Positions 51,318-60,699 are shown, counted from the first letter of the stretch. The stretch is DNA of 64,000 nucleotides from Nonomuraea maritima (GCF_900100395.1 NZ_FNFB01000004.1:356325-420324); one strand, 5' to 3'. The notes: generated by a model from the letters alone, not told the origin. Made by a program: numbers and translations.

Positions 51318-52391
51318 TCACTCCGACCTGGCGGGGTGTTCGGTGTAGCCGAGGGCGCCTCCGCCGTAGAAGGTGGCGGGGTCGGGCTCGGCGACGGGAG
51401 CGTGATCCCGCCACCTTCGCACCAGATCGGGTTGGGCGATGAAGGCGCGGCCCACGGCGACGAGGTCGGCCTGGCCGCTCGCCACCCGCCGGCGGGCGGT
51501 GTGCTCGTCGGTCATGGGGTACCACCCGTCGTTGACGACGACCGGGCCGTCGAACCGGCGGCGGAGCTCCCGCAGCAGTGGCTCTTCCGGGTCGCCGATG
51601 GTGTGCAGGTAGGCCAGGCCCAGCGGGGCGATCCCGTCGAGGAGCGCCCGGTAGGTGGCGGCCGTCCCGGCCGGATCGTCCTCGATCGCGCCGTGCAGGT
51701 TCGCCCCCGGCGAGAGGCGGATGCCGACCCGCTCGCCGCCGATCGCGGCGGCCGTCGCCTCGGTCACCTCGATGACGAACCGGGCGCGGGCCGCGGCGGA
51801 CCCCCCGTAGACGTCGTCCCGCAGGTTGGTCGAGGGCGCGAGGAACTGGTGCGGCAGGTAGCCGTTGGCCGCGTGCAGCTCGACGCCGTCCAGCCCTGCC
51901 GCCACCGCCGCGCGGGCCGCGCCGGCGTACTCCTCCGCCACGGCGGCCACCTCCGCCGTCCCCAGAGCTCTCGGTATCGGGTACGGACGGGCGCCTTCCG
52001 CGGTATGGATCGTTCCAGGGGCGGCGACCGCGCTCGGGGCGACGGTCTCGTTGCCGTCCTTGTTGGCCGGATGGGCGATGCGTCCCGTGTGCATGATCTG
52101 GGCGACGATGCGTCCGCCTTCCGCGTGCACGGCGTCGGCGACCGCGCGCCAACCCTCGATCTGCTCAGGCGTGTGCAGGCCGGGGGTGTTGGGGTAGCCC
52201 TGCCCTGCCGCGCTGGGCTGGACGCCCTCGGTGACGATGAGCCCCGCGGTGGCCCGCTGCCGGTAGTAGAGCGCGGTGATGTCGCGGGGCACCCCCGCCG
52301 CGCTCGCCCGGTTGCGTGTCATCGGCGCCATGACGATCCGGTTGGCGAGCGTCCACGCGCCGACGGTGACCGGGTCGAACAGATCCCGCAT
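51318..52391 (-). CDS. Old Yellow Enzyme-family alkene reductase
   Basis: A 357-residue FMN-dependent ene-reductase. MRDLFDPVTVGAWTLANRIV and MAPMTRNRA open the barrel. IVAQIMHTGRIAH follows, and the substrate-binding GVELHAANGYLPHQFLAPST is followed by NLRDDVYGG (His/Asn pair in HAAN). The FMN phosphate site lies near LVAVGRAFIAQPDLVRRWRD, and the end has TFYGGGALGYTEHP. It reduces activated C=C bonds. It lies 135 bp downstream of the LysR gene on the same strand and may share its regulation. Confidence 0.93.
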   Translation of the reverse strand: MRDLFDPVTVGAWTLANRIVMAPMTRNRASAAGVPRDITALYYRQRATAGLIVTEGVQPSAAGQGYPNTPGLHTPEQIEGWRAVADAVHAEGGRIVAQIMHTGRIAHPANKDGNETVAPSAVAAPGTIHTAEGARPYPIPRALGTAEVAAVAEEYAGAARAAVAAGLDGVELHAANGYLPHQFLAPSTNLRDDVYGGSAAARARFVIEVTEATAAAIGGERVGIRLSPGANLHGAIEDDPAGTAATYRALLDGIAPLGLAYLHTIGDPEEPLLRELRRRFDGPVVVNDGWYPMTDEHTARRRVASGQADLVAVGRAFIAQPDLVRRWRDHAPVAEPDPATFYGGGALGYTEHPARSE

Positions 52392-52526
52392 GACGAAATC
52401 CTTCCTCGTAGGTGTGCCACAGGGCCGGCGTGACCTGGGAAGGCTGTGCTCGGCCGGGCCCGAGACTGGCTCAGCGTCCGGCCGGGTCGCATGTTCTCTT
52501 GCCGCTCCGGCAAGTCGCGGGCGGCG

Positions 52527-53456
52527 TCACCACGTACGGGCCGCCCGCAGCAGCCGCTCGCGGACGAGCGTCACGTGCAGGCGTTCCGGCACGCCGGCGC
52601 GCTGGGCGAGGAAGCCGGTGTTGATGGGCGGGTCGTCGGGGTCGAGGAGCGCCACGAGCTCGCCGGCGGCCAGCTCGCCCGCGCACAGGTACCGGGGCAG
52701 CACGGTGATCCCGGCGCCGGCCGCCACGGCCGCCCTCACCCCGCGCAGGTCGGGCATGACCACGGCGGGCGACCTCGTGAGCCGCGTACGGAAGACGTGC
52801 CGCCAGTACCGGCGCACGATGGGCAGGTCCTCGGCGTAGGCGACCAGCGGGACGTCCTGCAGCGGGCCGGGGTCGTCGCAGGTGAGCGGGCCGATCCTGA
52901 CGGCCCACGCGGGCGCGGCGACCAGCACGAACTCCTCGTCCATCATCGGCACGGCCACCACGGAGCGCCCGCGCGGCCGGATCGCCGACATCACGAGGTC
53001 GAACCGCCCCGCGCGCAGTCCGTCGAGCAGGTCGTCGGCCAGGCCGGTGGTGACCCGCAGCCGCAGCCCGCGCTCGACCAGCGGTGCCAGGGCGGGCAGC
53101 GCGCGGGTGCTCAGCACCTCGGCGGGGCCCGCGAGGTGCACCGGCTCCGAGATGTCGTCGCCGGGGCGGGCCCGTTCGGTCACCGCCGCGAGCTCGTCCA
53201 TGGGGCCGGCGATCCGCGTGGCGAGTTCGGCGGCGACCGACGTGGGCGCGACGCCGCGCGGCAGCCGTTCGAACAGCTGACGGTCGAGTCGCGTCTCCAG
53301 CGCCCGGATCTGGCTGGTGACGGTCGGCTGCGACAGGCCGAGCAGCGCCCCGGCCGCGGTGAACGACCCGGCGCGGTAGACGGCGAGGAACGTCCGCAGG
53401 TGCATGAGGTCGAGCGGCCCGCCTACCCCGTAGGTATCAGAATCACTATGGGTCAC
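52527..53456 (-). CDS. LysR-family transcriptional regulator
   Basis: A 309-residue LysR protein. The HTH is LRTFLAVYRAGSFTAAGALL, then GLSQPTVTSQIRALETRLDR. The effector domain begins near residue 110 (VHLAGPAEVLSTRALPALAP). GTG 53456 is the likely start. It is divergent from the DJ-1/MFS/SDR operon with about 110 bp between. LysR proteins usually regulate the divergent genes and themselves. No clear T-N11-A box was singled out. Confidence 0.92.
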   Translation of the reverse strand: MTHSDSDTYGVGGPLDLMHLRTFLAVYRAGSFTAAGALLGLSQPTVTSQIRALETRLDRQLFERLPRGVAPTSVAAELATRIAGPMDELAAVTERARPGDDISEPVHLAGPAEVLSTRALPALAPLVERGLRLRVTTGLADDLLDGLRAGRFDLVMSAIRPRGRSVVAVPMMDEEFVLVAAPAWAVRIGPLTCDDPGPLQDVPLVAYAEDLPIVRRYWRHVFRTRLTRSPAVVMPDLRGVRAAVAAGAGITVLPRYLCAGELAAGELVALLDPDDPPINTGFLAQRAGVPERLHVTLVRERLLRAARTW

Positions 53457-53565
53457 AGTGCTCAGGCTATTGGCTGTCCTATGTGCCGGCCACCTACGAT
53501 CGGGCCGTTCCCCCAGATGAGCGGCGTTGCGGCCGCCGTCGAAGAGCTATGGAAGGCACCCACTG

Positions 53566-54261
53566 ATGGCCAGGATTCTTTTCGTGATGACCGCCTCCCG
53601 CCACTGGACGCTGGCGGACGGCACCGAGCACCCGACGGGCTTCTGGGCAGAGGAGTTCGCGGCTCCGTACCGCGCGTTCGTGGACGCGGGGCATGAGATC
53701 GTCGTCGCCACGCCCGGTGGGGTCGTGCCGCCCGTCGACCAGGTGAGCCTCTCCCCCGACGTCAACGGCGGCCTGGGAGGCGCGCGGGCGGTGGCCGCGA
53801 CCCTGGAGGCGGCGGCCGAGCTGCGGCACCCGATCACGCTGGAGAGCGTGGACGTGTCCGCGTACGACGCGGTGTTCTACCCCGGCGGCCACGGCCCGAT
53901 GGAGGACCTGTCGCGCGACGCCGACTCCGCCCGCGTCCTCGGCGAGGCCCTGGAGAGCGGCAGGACCGTGGGCCTGGTGTGCCACGGCGTGGCAGCGCTC
54001 CTCGCCACCGCACCGACCGGTGCTGCGGCCCCCTTCGCCGGATACCGGCTCACCGGGTTCAGCAGGGCGGAGGAGGAGCAGACCGGGCTCGCCGCGCGCG
54101 CCGAGTGGGTCCTCGAGGACCGGCTCGCCGCCCTGGGCGCGAGCTACTCGGCGGGCGAGCCGTGGGCGCCGTACGTGGTGGCCGACCGCAACCTGTACAC
54201 CGGCCAGAACCCCGCGTCCTCGGCCGCGCTCGCCGCCGAACTGCTCAAGGCCCTGGCCTGA
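53566..54261 (+). CDS. DJ-1/PfpI superfamily protein (Hsp31-like)
   Basis: A 231-residue DJ-1/PfpI protein of the larger Hsp31/class I glutamine-amidotransferase-like type: HPTGFWAEEFAAPYRAFVDA (Glu at the active site), FYPGGHGPMEDL and the nucleophile elbow GLVCHGVAALL with Cys139. Members are glutathione-independent glyoxalases/chaperones or isonitrile-type hydratases; the exact activity is unknown. ATG 53566 starts it. Its TGA overlaps the ATG of the MFS gene. Confidence 0.9.
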   Translation: MARILFVMTASRHWTLADGTEHPTGFWAEEFAAPYRAFVDAGHEIVVATPGGVVPPVDQVSLSPDVNGGLGGARAVAATLEAAAELRHPITLESVDVSAYDAVFYPGGHGPMEDLSRDADSARVLGEALESGRTVGLVCHGVAALLATAPTGAAAPFAGYRLTGFSRAEEEQTGLAARAEWVLEDRLAALGASYSAGEPWAPYVVADRNLYTGQNPASSAALAAELLKALA

Positions 54262-55802
54262 TGGCCAGGGGACGACTCCTCGTCCCCGTTGTCGGCCGCG
54301 CTCACCACCGAACCGCTCACCCCCATGCCCCGAGGCTTCTCGTCCCTGTTCTCGGGCTCGGGGCCATGATCGTGTCGATGATGCAGACACTCGTCGTGCC
54401 GATCCTCGGCCTCGTCCAGCGTGATCTGCACACCACGGCGTCGGGCGCGGGCTGGCTCACCACGGCCACGCTGCTGTCCGCCGCCGTCTGCACGCCGCTG
54501 CTCGGCCGCCACGGTGACCGGCACGGCGCGAAGCCGACCCTCGTGGGCGTCCTCGCGGTCACTCTCGCGGGGTCCGTGCTCGCCGCCGTGACGGACTCGC
54601 TGCCCTGGCTGATCGCCGCGCGGGCGTTGCAGGGCGCGTCCACCGCCGTCTTCCCGCTCGCGCAGTCGGTGCTGCGCGCCGAACTGCCACGCGAACGGCT
54701 CCCCGCCGCGATGGGGGCACTCAGCGGGACGCTGGCCCTCGGCAACGGGCTCGCGCTCGCGGGAGCGGCACTGCTCACGCGCGGCACCGCGGCCGACCAC
54801 CACGACGTGTTCTGGCTCTCGGCCGGGGTGTCGGCACTCACCCTGGCCGCGGTCGCCGTCGTCGTACCACGAGCGCGGCCGGGGACAGGCGGACATACGG
54901 CCTCCGGCGCGACACACGCGCTGCCGGGGGCGTACGGGCACGCGGTCTCCGTCGCGTCCTCGGTGCGGCCGGGGGCTGGTGGGCGTACCGACTGGGGTGG
55001 GGCGGGTGCGCTTGCGGCGATGCTCGTTCTGCTTCTGCTGCCGCTGTCACAGGGGGCCCGGTGGGGGTGGGCGTCGGTGCCGACGCTGGGGTGTCTCGCC
55101 GCCGCGGCGGCGGCGTCCGTCGTATGGGTGCGCGTCGAGCGGCGCTCGCGCGACCCGCTCGTGGACATGCGGATGTTCGTCCGGCGGCCCGTCCTGTTCG
55201 CCAACCTGGCGGGGGTGCTGCTCGGCTTCGCGATGTTCGCGCAGTTCCTCAGCGTCTCGGCGCTGGCCCGGCTGCCCGCGCCGCCGCACGGGTACGGTTT
55301 CGGCGCCACGGTGCTGGAGACGTCCCTCGTGTTCCTCATGCCGTCGGCGGTGGCCTCGCTGGGGGCGGCGCAGGTGGCCGGGGCGCTGGTGCGCAGGCTG
55401 GGGCCGCGCAGGACGCTCGCCGCAGGCGCGGCCTGCGGAGCCGCCGGGTTCGCCGCGCTGGCCCTCGCGCACGGCTCTGTGGCGGAGGTCGTCGCGGCGA
55501 GCGCGCTCGTCGGCGTCGCCGTGAGCTTCGGCTTCGCCACCCTCCCCGCCCTGCTGCTCGGGGCGGTGCCCCCCGGCCTGACCGGCGTCGCGAACGGCGT
55601 CAACTCGGTCGCACGTTCGGTGGGCAGCTCGCTCGCGAGCGCCCTGACGGCGACGCTGCTCGCCGCCCCCGTCCCCGCCGAAGGCCGCCTCACCGCCTGC
55701 TTCGCGCTCGGCGGCGCGGCCCTCGCCCTCGTCGCACTCGTGGCCACGGCCGCGATGTCCGATCCCATGAATCACCAGAAAGGCGCACCATCATGGCATT
55801 GA
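54261..55802 (+). CDS. Major facilitator superfamily efflux transporter
   Basis: A 513-residue multidrug-type MFS protein with about 12-14 helices. Motif A-like loop LLGRHGDRHGAKPTLVGVLA lies between helices 2 and 3, and RALQGASTAVFPLAQSVLR is typical of DHA2-like exporters. A low-complexity loop at ~205-240 (ASGATHALPGAYGHAVSVAS) is unusual. ATG 54261 overlaps the DJ-1 stop (TGATG). It is probably regulated by the divergent LysR protein. Confidence 0.9.
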   Translation: MARGRLLVPVVGRAHHRTAHPHAPRLLVPVLGLGAMIVSMMQTLVVPILGLVQRDLHTTASGAGWLTTATLLSAAVCTPLLGRHGDRHGAKPTLVGVLAVTLAGSVLAAVTDSLPWLIAARALQGASTAVFPLAQSVLRAELPRERLPAAMGALSGTLALGNGLALAGAALLTRGTAADHHDVFWLSAGVSALTLAAVAVVVPRARPGTGGHTASGATHALPGAYGHAVSVASSVRPGAGGRTDWGGAGALAAMLVLLLLPLSQGARWGWASVPTLGCLAAAAAASVVWVRVERRSRDPLVDMRMFVRRPVLFANLAGVLLGFAMFAQFLSVSALARLPAPPHGYGFGATVLETSLVFLMPSAVASLGAAQVAGALVRRLGPRRTLAAGAACGAAGFAALALAHGSVAEVVAASALVGVAVSFGFATLPALLLGAVPPGLTGVANGVNSVARSVGSSLASALTATLLAAPVPAEGRLTACFALGGAALALVALVATAAMSDPMNHQKGAPSWH

Positions 55803-56581
55803 TCCTCATCACCGGAGCCTCGGACGGGCTCGGCCGGGCGCTGGCCGAGGACCTCGCCGCCGGCGGGCGGCACCGGCTCCTCCTGCACGGCCGCGACGAG
55901 GGACGTCTCGCCGAGGTCGCGCGGGCCACCGGCGGCGAGCCGATCCGGGCCGACCTGTCCTCCCTGGAGGAGGTCCGCCGGCTCGCCGCGCACGTCGCCG
56001 CGTCGCACGACCACCTCGACGTGCTCGTCAACAACGCCGGGATCGGCTTCCACGTCGAGGGGACCACGCGGCGGACGTCCGCCGACGGCCACGAGCTGCG
56101 CCTCGCGGTCAACTACCTCGCCCCCGTGCTGCTGACCCGGGAGCTGCTGCCGCTGCTGCGCCGGGGCGCGCCGTCCCGGGTCGTGAACGTCGCCTCCATC
56201 GGGCAGCAGCCGATCGACTTCGGCGACCCGCAGCTGGAGCGCGACTACACCGACGTGGCCGCGTACTGCCGGTCCAAGCTGGCTCTCGTCTCCCACACCT
56301 TCGACCTGGCCGAGGAGCTGGACGGCAGCGGGGTCACGGTGAACAGCGTGCATCCGGCGACGTACATGCCGACGGCCATGTCGGCGCGGTCCGGCATGGA
56401 GGTCGTCGAGAGCCTGGAGCAGGGGGTCGCGGCGACCCGGCGGCTGGTGGACTCCCCCGAGCTGGACGGCGTCACCGGGCGCTACTTCGAGGGCGGGAAG
56501 GAGGCGCGGGCGTCCGAGGAGGCGTACGACGCGGACCACCGCCGCCGGCTCGCCGACCTGACGCGGCGGCTGCTGCCCTGA
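55793..56581 (+). CDS. Short-chain dehydrogenase/reductase
   Basis: A 262-residue SDR. The cofactor loop TGASDGLGRALAE and the NNAG motif (LVNNAGIGFH) are intact. The catalytic Ser lies in VVNVASIGQQ, and the YxxxK motif reads YCRSKLALVSHTF. The sequence between (DFGDPQLERDYTDVAAYCRS) resembles retinol-dehydrogenase-like members. ATG 55793 lies inside the end of the MFS gene (10-bp overlap). Third gene of the LysR-flanked operon. Confidence 0.92.
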   Translation: MALILITGASDGLGRALAEDLAAGGRHRLLLHGRDEGRLAEVARATGGEPIRADLSSLEEVRRLAAHVAASHDHLDVLVNNAGIGFHVEGTTRRTSADGHELRLAVNYLAPVLLTRELLPLLRRGAPSRVVNVASIGQQPIDFGDPQLERDYTDVAAYCRSKLALVSHTFDLAEELDGSGVTVNSVHPATYMPTAMSARSGMEVVESLEQGVAATRRLVDSPELDGVTGRYFEGGKEARASEEAYDADHRRRLADLTRRLLP

Positions 56582-56612
56582 CCTCGCGCGACATTTCGGG
56601 ATCTTTACCTCA

Positions 56613-56627
56613 ACTGGTCGGACCAGT
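56613..56627. promoter_or_regulatory. GntR(FCD)-type palindrome upstream of the P1 peptidase gene
   Basis: ACTGGTCGGACCAGT is a perfect 7-1-7 palindrome. It fits the TGGTCNGACCA operator class of FadR-subfamily GntR regulators such as LldR and PdhR. It lies 86 bp before the peptidase ATG. No GntR gene is adjacent; the nearest in view is at 38.6-39.2 kb. Confidence 0.6.
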
Positions 56628-56713
56628 AGCCTCAGTGCACTCAGCCGACTGATGTTCCCGTTCGTGAGCCAGGGGCGTGCGCCGTCCCCGGCACCCCACC
56701 GGAATGAGGATCC

Positions 56714-58342
56714 ATGAAGTCACGCCTCGTCCCCCTCCTCGCCGGCGCCCTCGCGTTAGCCGCGCTCGGCGCGCCCACCCCCGCACTCGCCGCCGACACG
56801 CCGGGACTGCCGGGCCGCGACAACGCGATCACCGACGTGCCCGGCGTCCAGGTCGGCCAGGTGCAGTCGACCCGGGCTCCGTACCTGACCGGCACCACCG
56901 TGGTCCACACCCCGCGGATGTCCGTGACCGGCGTCGACCAGCGCGGCGGCGCACCGGCCACGAAGGAGACCGACCTGCTCGACCCGCTCAACTCCAACCC
57001 GGGGGTCAACGCGGTGATGCTCGGCGGCAGCAGCATGTACGGGCTGTCCGCCGCCGACGGTGTGATCCGCTGGCTGGAGGAGCGCGGGGAGGGCGTCCCC
57101 GTCGGTTCCGGGGTCGCGCCGATCGTCCCCGCCGCCGACATCTACGACCTCGGCAGGGGCGGCGACTTCAAGGCCCGTACGTCGCCCGCGTGGGGCTACC
57201 TGGCCGCGGAGGCGGCCCAGGAGGGCCCGGTCCGGCAGGGCGTCGTGGGCGGCGGGACGGGCGCCCGCGCGGGCGGGCTGAAGGGCGGCGTCGGCACCGC
57301 CAGCGTCGTGCTGGACGACGGCGTCGTGGTCGGGGCCATCGTGGTGGTGAACGCGGCGGGCTCGCCGGTCGACCCGCGCGACTGCTCGCTGTTCGCCGCC
57401 CGCTACGAGCTGGCCGGCGAGTTCCGCGGGCTGAGGACGCCGAAGGCCAAGGAGTGCCGTCCGCCCGCCCAGGCGGACGCGCTGCCGATGAACACCACGA
57501 TCGCGGTGGTCGCCACGAACGCGCCCCTGGAGAAGGCCGCCGCGGCGCGGATGGCGGGCAACTCGCAGGACGGTCTCGCCCGTGCGATCAACCCGATCCA
57601 CACCCTCGGGGACGGCGACACGATCTTCGGCGTCTCGACCGGCACCGGGACGCCGCTGCGGGTCAACAACCCGGCCGACTCACGGCGGCTCAACGAGATC
57701 TTCAACGCCGCCGCCGAGACCCTGACCCGCGCCGTCGGCCACGCCATGCTGAACGCCCACACGGTCGGCTCCGCGACCAGCTACTGCGACCGCTACCCCT
57801 CGTCCTGCGCCAAGCTGACCGCCCTGCCACCCACCAAGCAGGGCAAGGCCCCCGAGGTAACGCAGTCCACCCTCGCCGCGGCCGAACAGAAACTGAACAG
57901 CGCCCCGCCCATCCCCACCACGGACAAGCCCGACAACCACCCGACCACAGGCTCCGGCACCGGCGACCCCGACCCGACTGCGGGCACAGGCGACAAGGGA
58001 TCCACCGGCACGACTGCGGGCACGGGCGACACAGGACCCGGCAACGACCCGGCTGCCGGTGTCGGCACCGGTTCAGAAGCAGCGGGCCTTGCGGGCGCGA
58101 GCTCGCCTGACCATTCGAGCTTCTCTGCCGCCAGTGACGGCGCGACGGCCATAGCGGCGGGCCGTCTGCCCGAATCCACCACAGCCGAGGTGGCCGACGC
58201 CTCCGAGGGCGAGATGGCCGTTCCAGCGGCCTCAGAAACGACCTACACCGGCTTCGGCAGCGCCTTCCTCCTCACCGCCCTGCTCGCCACCGCCGGGCTG
58301 GCCGCCGCCCTCGCCCTACGCCGCCGCCGCCCCACCGCATAA
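56714..58342 (+). CDS. Exported P1 (DmpA/NylC-like) self-processing peptidase with C-terminal membrane anchor
   Basis: A 542-residue protein. The signal peptide is MKSRLVPLLAGALALAALGA, with cleavage near ALA (~27). The S58/P1 fold follows: NAITDVPGVQVGQV, AVMLGGSSMYGLSAADGVIR and GGTGARAGGLKGGVGTAS. The processing site is in LPMNTTIAVVATNA, Asn260/Thr261, closely matching Asn266/Thr267 where NylC cleaves itself to free the Thr nucleophile. After ~375 comes a Thr/Gly/Pro-rich wall spacer, then one hydrophobic helix and RRRRPTA. No LPxTG is seen, so the anchor is probably membrane rather than sortase. Substrates may be beta- or D-peptides or amide oligomers. Confidence 0.88.
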   Translation: MKSRLVPLLAGALALAALGAPTPALAADTPGLPGRDNAITDVPGVQVGQVQSTRAPYLTGTTVVHTPRMSVTGVDQRGGAPATKETDLLDPLNSNPGVNAVMLGGSSMYGLSAADGVIRWLEERGEGVPVGSGVAPIVPAADIYDLGRGGDFKARTSPAWGYLAAEAAQEGPVRQGVVGGGTGARAGGLKGGVGTASVVLDDGVVVGAIVVVNAAGSPVDPRDCSLFAARYELAGEFRGLRTPKAKECRPPAQADALPMNTTIAVVATNAPLEKAAAARMAGNSQDGLARAINPIHTLGDGDTIFGVSTGTGTPLRVNNPADSRRLNEIFNAAAETLTRAVGHAMLNAHTVGSATSYCDRYPSSCAKLTALPPTKQGKAPEVTQSTLAAAEQKLNSAPPIPTTDKPDNHPTTGSGTGDPDPTAGTGDKGSTGTTAGTGDTGPGNDPAAGVGTGSEAAGLAGASSPDHSSFSAASDGATAIAAGRLPESTTAEVADASEGEMAVPAASETTYTGFGSAFLLTALLATAGLAAALALRRRRPTA

Positions 58343-58425
58343 CCCCCCTCCACCCGGAAGTCCCCGCTGTCGAGACGCTGACGTACGGTGATCAGCCGCG
58401 CGGCCGGGGACGCGAACGCCCGCAC

Positions 58426-58449
58426 GCGCCCCCGCCGACGCGGGGGCGC
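58426..58449. terminator. Bidirectional hairpin terminator
   Basis: GCGCCCCCG (58426-58434) with CGGGGGCGC (58441-58449), loop CCGACG (one further C-G pair possible). It lies directly at the end of the minus-strand hypothetical gene and 84 bp after the P1 peptidase stop. Confidence 0.75.
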
Positions 58450-58908
58450 TCAGTGCGCGGCGAGGCGGGCGAAGGTGGCGTTTCTGAGCACTGCGCGGGC
58501 GCCGAGGACGTGGCCGGCGCACATCAACGTCACCGTCCCTGCCTCGTCGGTCACCTTCCACGCCACCGGCTCGGCGCACGGCCCGTTGAGCCGGTCGTGT
58601 TTCCACGCCTTGCGGCACACCCGGCACATGGCGGCCCCCGCCTCGGACGACAGCGTCCTGCCGTGCTCGGGGCAGACGCCCCACGGGAGGCCGCATTCCC
58701 GTACGGTCAGGAACCGGTCGAGGTCACCCGCCGCCTGCCGCAGGTCGTCGCCGCCCCGGTCGAGCAACCCGGCGGCCGACCGCGCGCCGGCCAGCCGCGC
58801 GTACTCGGGCGCCTCGGCGGGGACGCCGTCACAGAGCCTGCGGATCTCGGCGGCCAGCGCCTCAGCGCGACCGGCAAGGAGGCGCAACTGCGCCGGGGTG
58901 ACGTTCAT
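58450..58908 (-). CDS. Cys/His-rich hypothetical protein
   Basis: A 152-residue protein. The N-half is helical (MNVTPAQLRLLAGRAEALAA). The C-half has paired cysteines and histidines (CGLPWGVCPEHG; CRVCRKAWKHDR; NGPCAEPVAW; LMCAGHVLGAR), suggesting one or two zinc-binding knuckles. ATG 58908 is chosen since the frame upstream has no domain-like sequence. No strong ribosome-binding site. Function unknown; such proteins occur singly in actinomycete genomes. Confidence 0.6.
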   Translation of the reverse strand: MNVTPAQLRLLAGRAEALAAEIRRLCDGVPAEAPEYARLAGARSAAGLLDRGGDDLRQAAGDLDRFLTVRECGLPWGVCPEHGRTLSSEAGAAMCRVCRKAWKHDRLNGPCAEPVAWKVTDEAGTVTLMCAGHVLGARAVLRNATFARLAAH

Positions 58909-59373
58909 ACTGGCACTCGTCTCGCAAGGGCCGCCCGCGCGGCGACAGATTCGGGATGCCACATCGGCCAGTCCGACGCCCGCGATCCTAACCGGCCTCA
59001 GCCCACCCCGCGCACCCCACACCGCGCCCCAGAATCCGCCCGGCATCAGCACACCTACGCGCCCACAGTCCGTGACGGGCCCGAGCGGCATCAGGGCGAC
59101 CCGCGCGTCCCGCAGCGCTGTCGCGCACCACGCCGTGGCCCGACAGCCAGAGGACGTAGACGCGCCCCGGCCACCGGGGGCATGCGGCCAGGGCGCGACG
59201 CTTTGGTGCTCCAGTAGGCCCCCACTGGAGCGCTGCCAGACTAGAGCGTTTCATCCGATTTGTATAGGTTTTTGACGGTAACCAGCAAACCTCCCAGCCA
59301 TGCATAAAGCCGCCCTACCTGCGGATATACCGACATAGCGGAGGATTCACCCCACATCACCCCGGGTAGCACC
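58909..59373. other. Intergenic stretch with the likely promoter of the LCAT-like esterase
   Basis: No credible gene. The last ~130 bp are A/T-richer and contain TATAGG (59263-59268) and TTGACG (59272-59277) on the plus strand. A matching -10 for the latter is not clear. Short open frames here lack ribosome-binding sites. Confidence 0.4.
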
Positions 59374-60690
59374 GTGCCCATGAGCCGCATACGTCTCACG
59401 CTCGCGGCGCTGCTGCCGCTGCCGCTGGTGGTGGTGCTGTCCCCGATGCAGCACTCCGCGGCGTACGGCGTCGCGCCGCACCAGGCCGGCCCGCCGCCCG
59501 AGACGCCCGACCCGCCGCCGCGGCGCAAGACGCCGGTCGTGCTCTTCCCCGCGTACCACCTCACCAAGTTGCGCGTGACCGTCAAGAACCAGACGGCGGC
59601 GCCCGGATGCCCACGGTCGGGCACGTTCGGCTTCTGGTACCGCAACGACCGGCCGAGCACCATCTTCAGCCAGGAGTGCCAGGACAGCCTGCTGACGTTG
59701 CGCTACCGTCCCGACCGATCGGCGCCCATGCGGGCGCGCTTCTCCGAGCAGAACGGCGTCGACGTGCGGATCCTGTCCTTCGGCCGCACCGAGAGCGCGC
59801 CGTTCTACGATCCGATGTACCGCCGGCTGGAGGCCGACGGATACGTACGGAACAAGAACATCGTGGTCGCGGGCTACGACTCCCGCCTCACGCCCGACAT
59901 GGGCGACTTCCTGCGCCGCACCCGCGACCTCATCGAGTACACCTACCGCGTGAACGGCGACCGCCCGGTGCACCTCGTCGGCCACTCCAACGGCCCGCTG
60001 TACGCGCAGTACCTGCTCACCCACACGAGCAAGGACTGGCGGAAGAAGTACATCCACGGCTTCACCCCGATCGCGGGCAACTTCCCCGGCCAAGGGCTGC
60101 TCTACCAGGTGCTGTTCACCGGGCTGAACGTCCAGGACTTCAGCACCCCCACCACGAGGCAGCAGGCCGCGACGAGCGCGCGCAGGTACCGGAGCACCCC
60201 CTCGACGTACATGAGCGCGGCCGACCCGGCCGTCTTCGGCGACCGCGAGATCGTCGTCCGCGACACCTCCTCGGGCCGCTCCTACACGCCGCGCGACTAC
60301 CGCCGCCTGCTCGCCGACGCGAACCTCCCGCTCGCGCGACACCTCGCCGAGCATTACGTCGGCTTCGTCAGGTTCGCCCGCCCACGCGCGTTCCCCAGGG
60401 TCGACGTGTACGCCGAGAAGGGCTCCGGCCTGCCGACGGTGGTCGGCGCGCGACTGCGCGACCTCAGCGCCGGCCAGGTGGCAGACCCGGCCGGGCTCGT
60501 CCGGCGCGACGGGGACGGCAACCAGGAGGACATCACCAACAACGCCGTCCGGGTGTGGCGGGCGATGCGGTGCCACCGGTTCAGCCTCACCGACAACCGC
60601 GGCGTCGGCCACTTCGCGCTGCCGGGCAACCGAGGGGTGCTCGACCGCCTGGTCAGGCACCTCTCCCGGCCGCGCAGCAAGTGCCGCTGA
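59374..60690 (+). CDS. Secreted LCAT/PDAT-like alpha/beta-hydrolase (lipid esterase)
   Basis: A 438-residue exported protein (signal SRIRLTLAALLPLPLVVVLS) with the lecithin:cholesterol acyltransferase-like layout. It has an early TPVVLFPAYHLTKLRV strand, a Cys-bounded lid (CPRSGTFGFWY...QECQDSLLTLRY) and FYDPMYRRLEADGYV. The nucleophile elbow VHLVGHSNGPLY has Ser205. A late acidic segment (DGDGNQEDITNN) and His in RGVGHFALPGN complete the expected triad. GTG 59374 and ATG 59380 are both possible starts. Likely an extracellular phospholipase/acyltransferase; substrate unproven. Confidence 0.82.
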   Translation: MPMSRIRLTLAALLPLPLVVVLSPMQHSAAYGVAPHQAGPPPETPDPPPRRKTPVVLFPAYHLTKLRVTVKNQTAAPGCPRSGTFGFWYRNDRPSTIFSQECQDSLLTLRYRPDRSAPMRARFSEQNGVDVRILSFGRTESAPFYDPMYRRLEADGYVRNKNIVVAGYDSRLTPDMGDFLRRTRDLIEYTYRVNGDRPVHLVGHSNGPLYAQYLLTHTSKDWRKKYIHGFTPIAGNFPGQGLLYQVLFTGLNVQDFSTPTTRQQAATSARRYRSTPSTYMSAADPAVFGDREIVVRDTSSGRSYTPRDYRRLLADANLPLARHLAEHYVGFVRFARPRAFPRVDVYAEKGSGLPTVVGARLRDLSAGQVADPAGLVRRDGDGNQEDITNNAVRVWRAMRCHRFSLTDNRGVGHFALPGNRGVLDRLVRHLSRPRSKCR

Positions 60691-60699
60691 CCGTACCGA

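Noticed and set aside
58988..59305. Minus-strand frame upstream of the Cys-rich hypothetical
   Set aside because: Arg/Ala-rich without a start signal; it overlaps the likely promoter region of the LCAT-like gene.
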